This document shows positions 18,143 to 18,904 of a stretch of DNA of 18,904 nt, piece by piece (within the stretch, counting starts at the first letter, position 1; the number at the start of each line of letters is the position of its first letter). Made by a program: the position numbers and the translations under genes. This DNA is from Amoebophrya sp. AT5.2 (Eukaryota > Sar > Dinophyceae > Syndiniales > Amoebophryaceae), in contig RXOD01004717.1 of assembly GCA_005223375.1 (NCBI GenBank), positions 1 to 18,904 of the forward strand, read 5' to 3'. The notes under the pieces are model-generated. The model was given only the letters and a program-made list of their open reading frames with translations. It was not told the DNA's origin and ran no database searches.

Positions 18143-18904
18143 CTACCGCCGCTCCTTGTCCAACGAGTCCTCGCCCTCGTCCTGCTTCCCGTCTGCGTCT
18201 GCCTTCTCGATGCCAGGCCCTCCCGCCTCGGCCGCCGCCGCGACGTCTTTTTCAGATGCGTCCTCGATTTCTTCATCGCCCCCATCGGCTATCGCCGCGG
18301 CATCCCTCAACCGGTTCTGGTTCACCCATTTTCCGCCCCGGCATTCGTACACGTACACCTTGCCAGCTTTCCCCACGACCTTGCGCGTTGATCCTTCTTT
18401 CGATCGGCGTGTGCTCAACGGCTCTGGCTTTGGCTTCTCTTGTTCGGAAGAAGGCTTTCCTTTTCTCGTCTTCGTTTTCATGCCCGTCTTTTCGGCACTT
18501 CTGTCAGCCTTGCTGCCGGCGCGGCTCTTCTTATTGCCAGTCGTGGCGAGGTTCTTCTCCGAAGCCGCTCGCGGCGTTCGAACCAACGCGGAGGGGTTTT
18601 GGTTCACCCATTTCCCGTCGCGGAAAACGTACTCGTAGCGAACGCCCTTGGAGTTCGTAGTATGCCGCTTGTCCCCCTCCCTCGGAAACGCGATTTTCTG
18701 CGCTGCTACGAGGATCGGGTCAGCATCCGAAGCCTCTTCTTCTGCAACTTCTCCGGTCACCACTTCGCCTTTGTCAGCCTTGCTGCCAGCGCGGCTCTTC
18801 TTCTTGCCAGTCGTGGCTAACTCCGAAGCCGCTCGCGGCGTTCGAACCAACGCGGAGGGGTTTTGGTTCACCCATTTCCCGTCGCGGAAAACGTACTCGT
18901 AGCG
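18143..18904 (-). CDS. Gene D: repeat-containing low-complexity protein, C-terminal part
   Basis: This is the 3' end of a minus-strand gene that runs off the right edge; 253 residues are visible, ending at TAG (18143-18145). It is built from repeats: YEYVFRDGKWVNQN followed by PSALVRTPRAASE occurs twice almost unchanged, and a diverged third version (YVYECRGGKWVNQN) follows. Between them are Lys/Ser/Ala-rich linkers (KKSRAGSKAD). The last 45 or so residues are strongly acidic. I do not recognise the family. The Tyr/Gly/Trp core, repeated with basic linkers, suggests a small modular binding domain in series. It is transcribed in the same direction as the sacsin-like gene but separated by 1.1 kb. 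Confidence 0.7.
   Translation of the reverse strand, partial: RYEYVFRDGKWVNQNPSALVRTPRAASELATTGKKKSRAGSKADKGEVVTGEVAEEEASDADPILVAAQKIAFPREGDKRHTTNSKGVRYEYVFRDGKWVNQNPSALVRTPRAASEKNLATTGNKKSRAGSKADRSAEKTGMKTKTRKGKPSSEQEKPKPEPLSTRRSKEGSTRKVVGKAGKVYVYECRGGKWVNQNRLRDAAAIADGGDEEIEDASEKDVAAAAEAGGPGIEKADADGKQDEGEDSLDKERR
18503..18904 (-). repeat. Coding tandem repeat of about 265 bp in gene D
   Basis: The segments 18503-18640 and 18773-18904 are nearly identical; about 84 consecutive bases match almost perfectly, and a 6-bp in-frame indel is the main difference. The offset is 264-270 bp. The last bases of the window are still inside a repeat unit, so further copies probably follow to the right. Confidence 0.8.

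Noticed and set aside
1..18904. tRNA, rRNA, CRISPR arrays, dinoflagellate spliced-leader sequence
   Set aside because: I looked for these by eye and saw nothing convincing. The CCGTAGCC near 17969 does not continue as the spliced leader.

Overview
This is a nuclear window from a single-celled eukaryote. Long open frames are broken by AT-richer introns that fit GT-AG, and in a few cases GC-AG, boundaries in consistent phase. There are no bacterial-style operons, no RNA genes and no CRISPR. GC-rich exons, mixed GT/GC donors, K/A/S/E-rich low-complexity tails and sacsin-type chaperones suggest a protist, perhaps a dinoflagellate-like alveolate. Nothing in the window proves the lineage. All exon joins below come from reading frame and splice phase only.

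Layout. (1) Both ends carry minus-strand pieces of one sacsin-like (Hsp90-type ATPase repeat) gene. Exons 1 and 2 lie at 17048-14854 and exon 3 lies at 2890-1, running off the left edge. Exon 2 stops in the middle of a sacsin repeat and exon 3 resumes the same repeat in phase, so the 12 kb between them behaves as one giant intron. (2) Inside that intron is an 11.5 kb segment (3236-14754) bounded by diverged terminal inverted repeats of about 265 bp, with the direct repeat CAGCA immediately outside both ends. It looks like a large DNA transposon or similar cargo-bearing element. (3) The segment holds three intron-containing genes. Gene A (plus, 4004-6282) encodes a 598-residue protein with an acidic tail. 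Gene B (plus, 7228-12081) encodes a protein of about 1283 residues with a basic tail and a small Cys/His cluster. Gene C (minus, 14169-12478) encodes about 371 residues with a PD-(D/E)XK-like nuclease signature. A and C are the outermost genes, and each starts a few hundred bases inside a terminal repeat and reads inward. (4) The right edge holds the 3' end of another minus-strand gene (D) made of near-identical repeats.

Reading it together: the sacsin-like gene is probably the host gene. Genes A, B and C may be the passenger or mobilisation genes of an undescribed element that sits in a host intron and is removed by splicing. The family assignment of the sacsin gene is firm. The element interpretation is a supported hypothesis. 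The functions of A, B and D are unknown.
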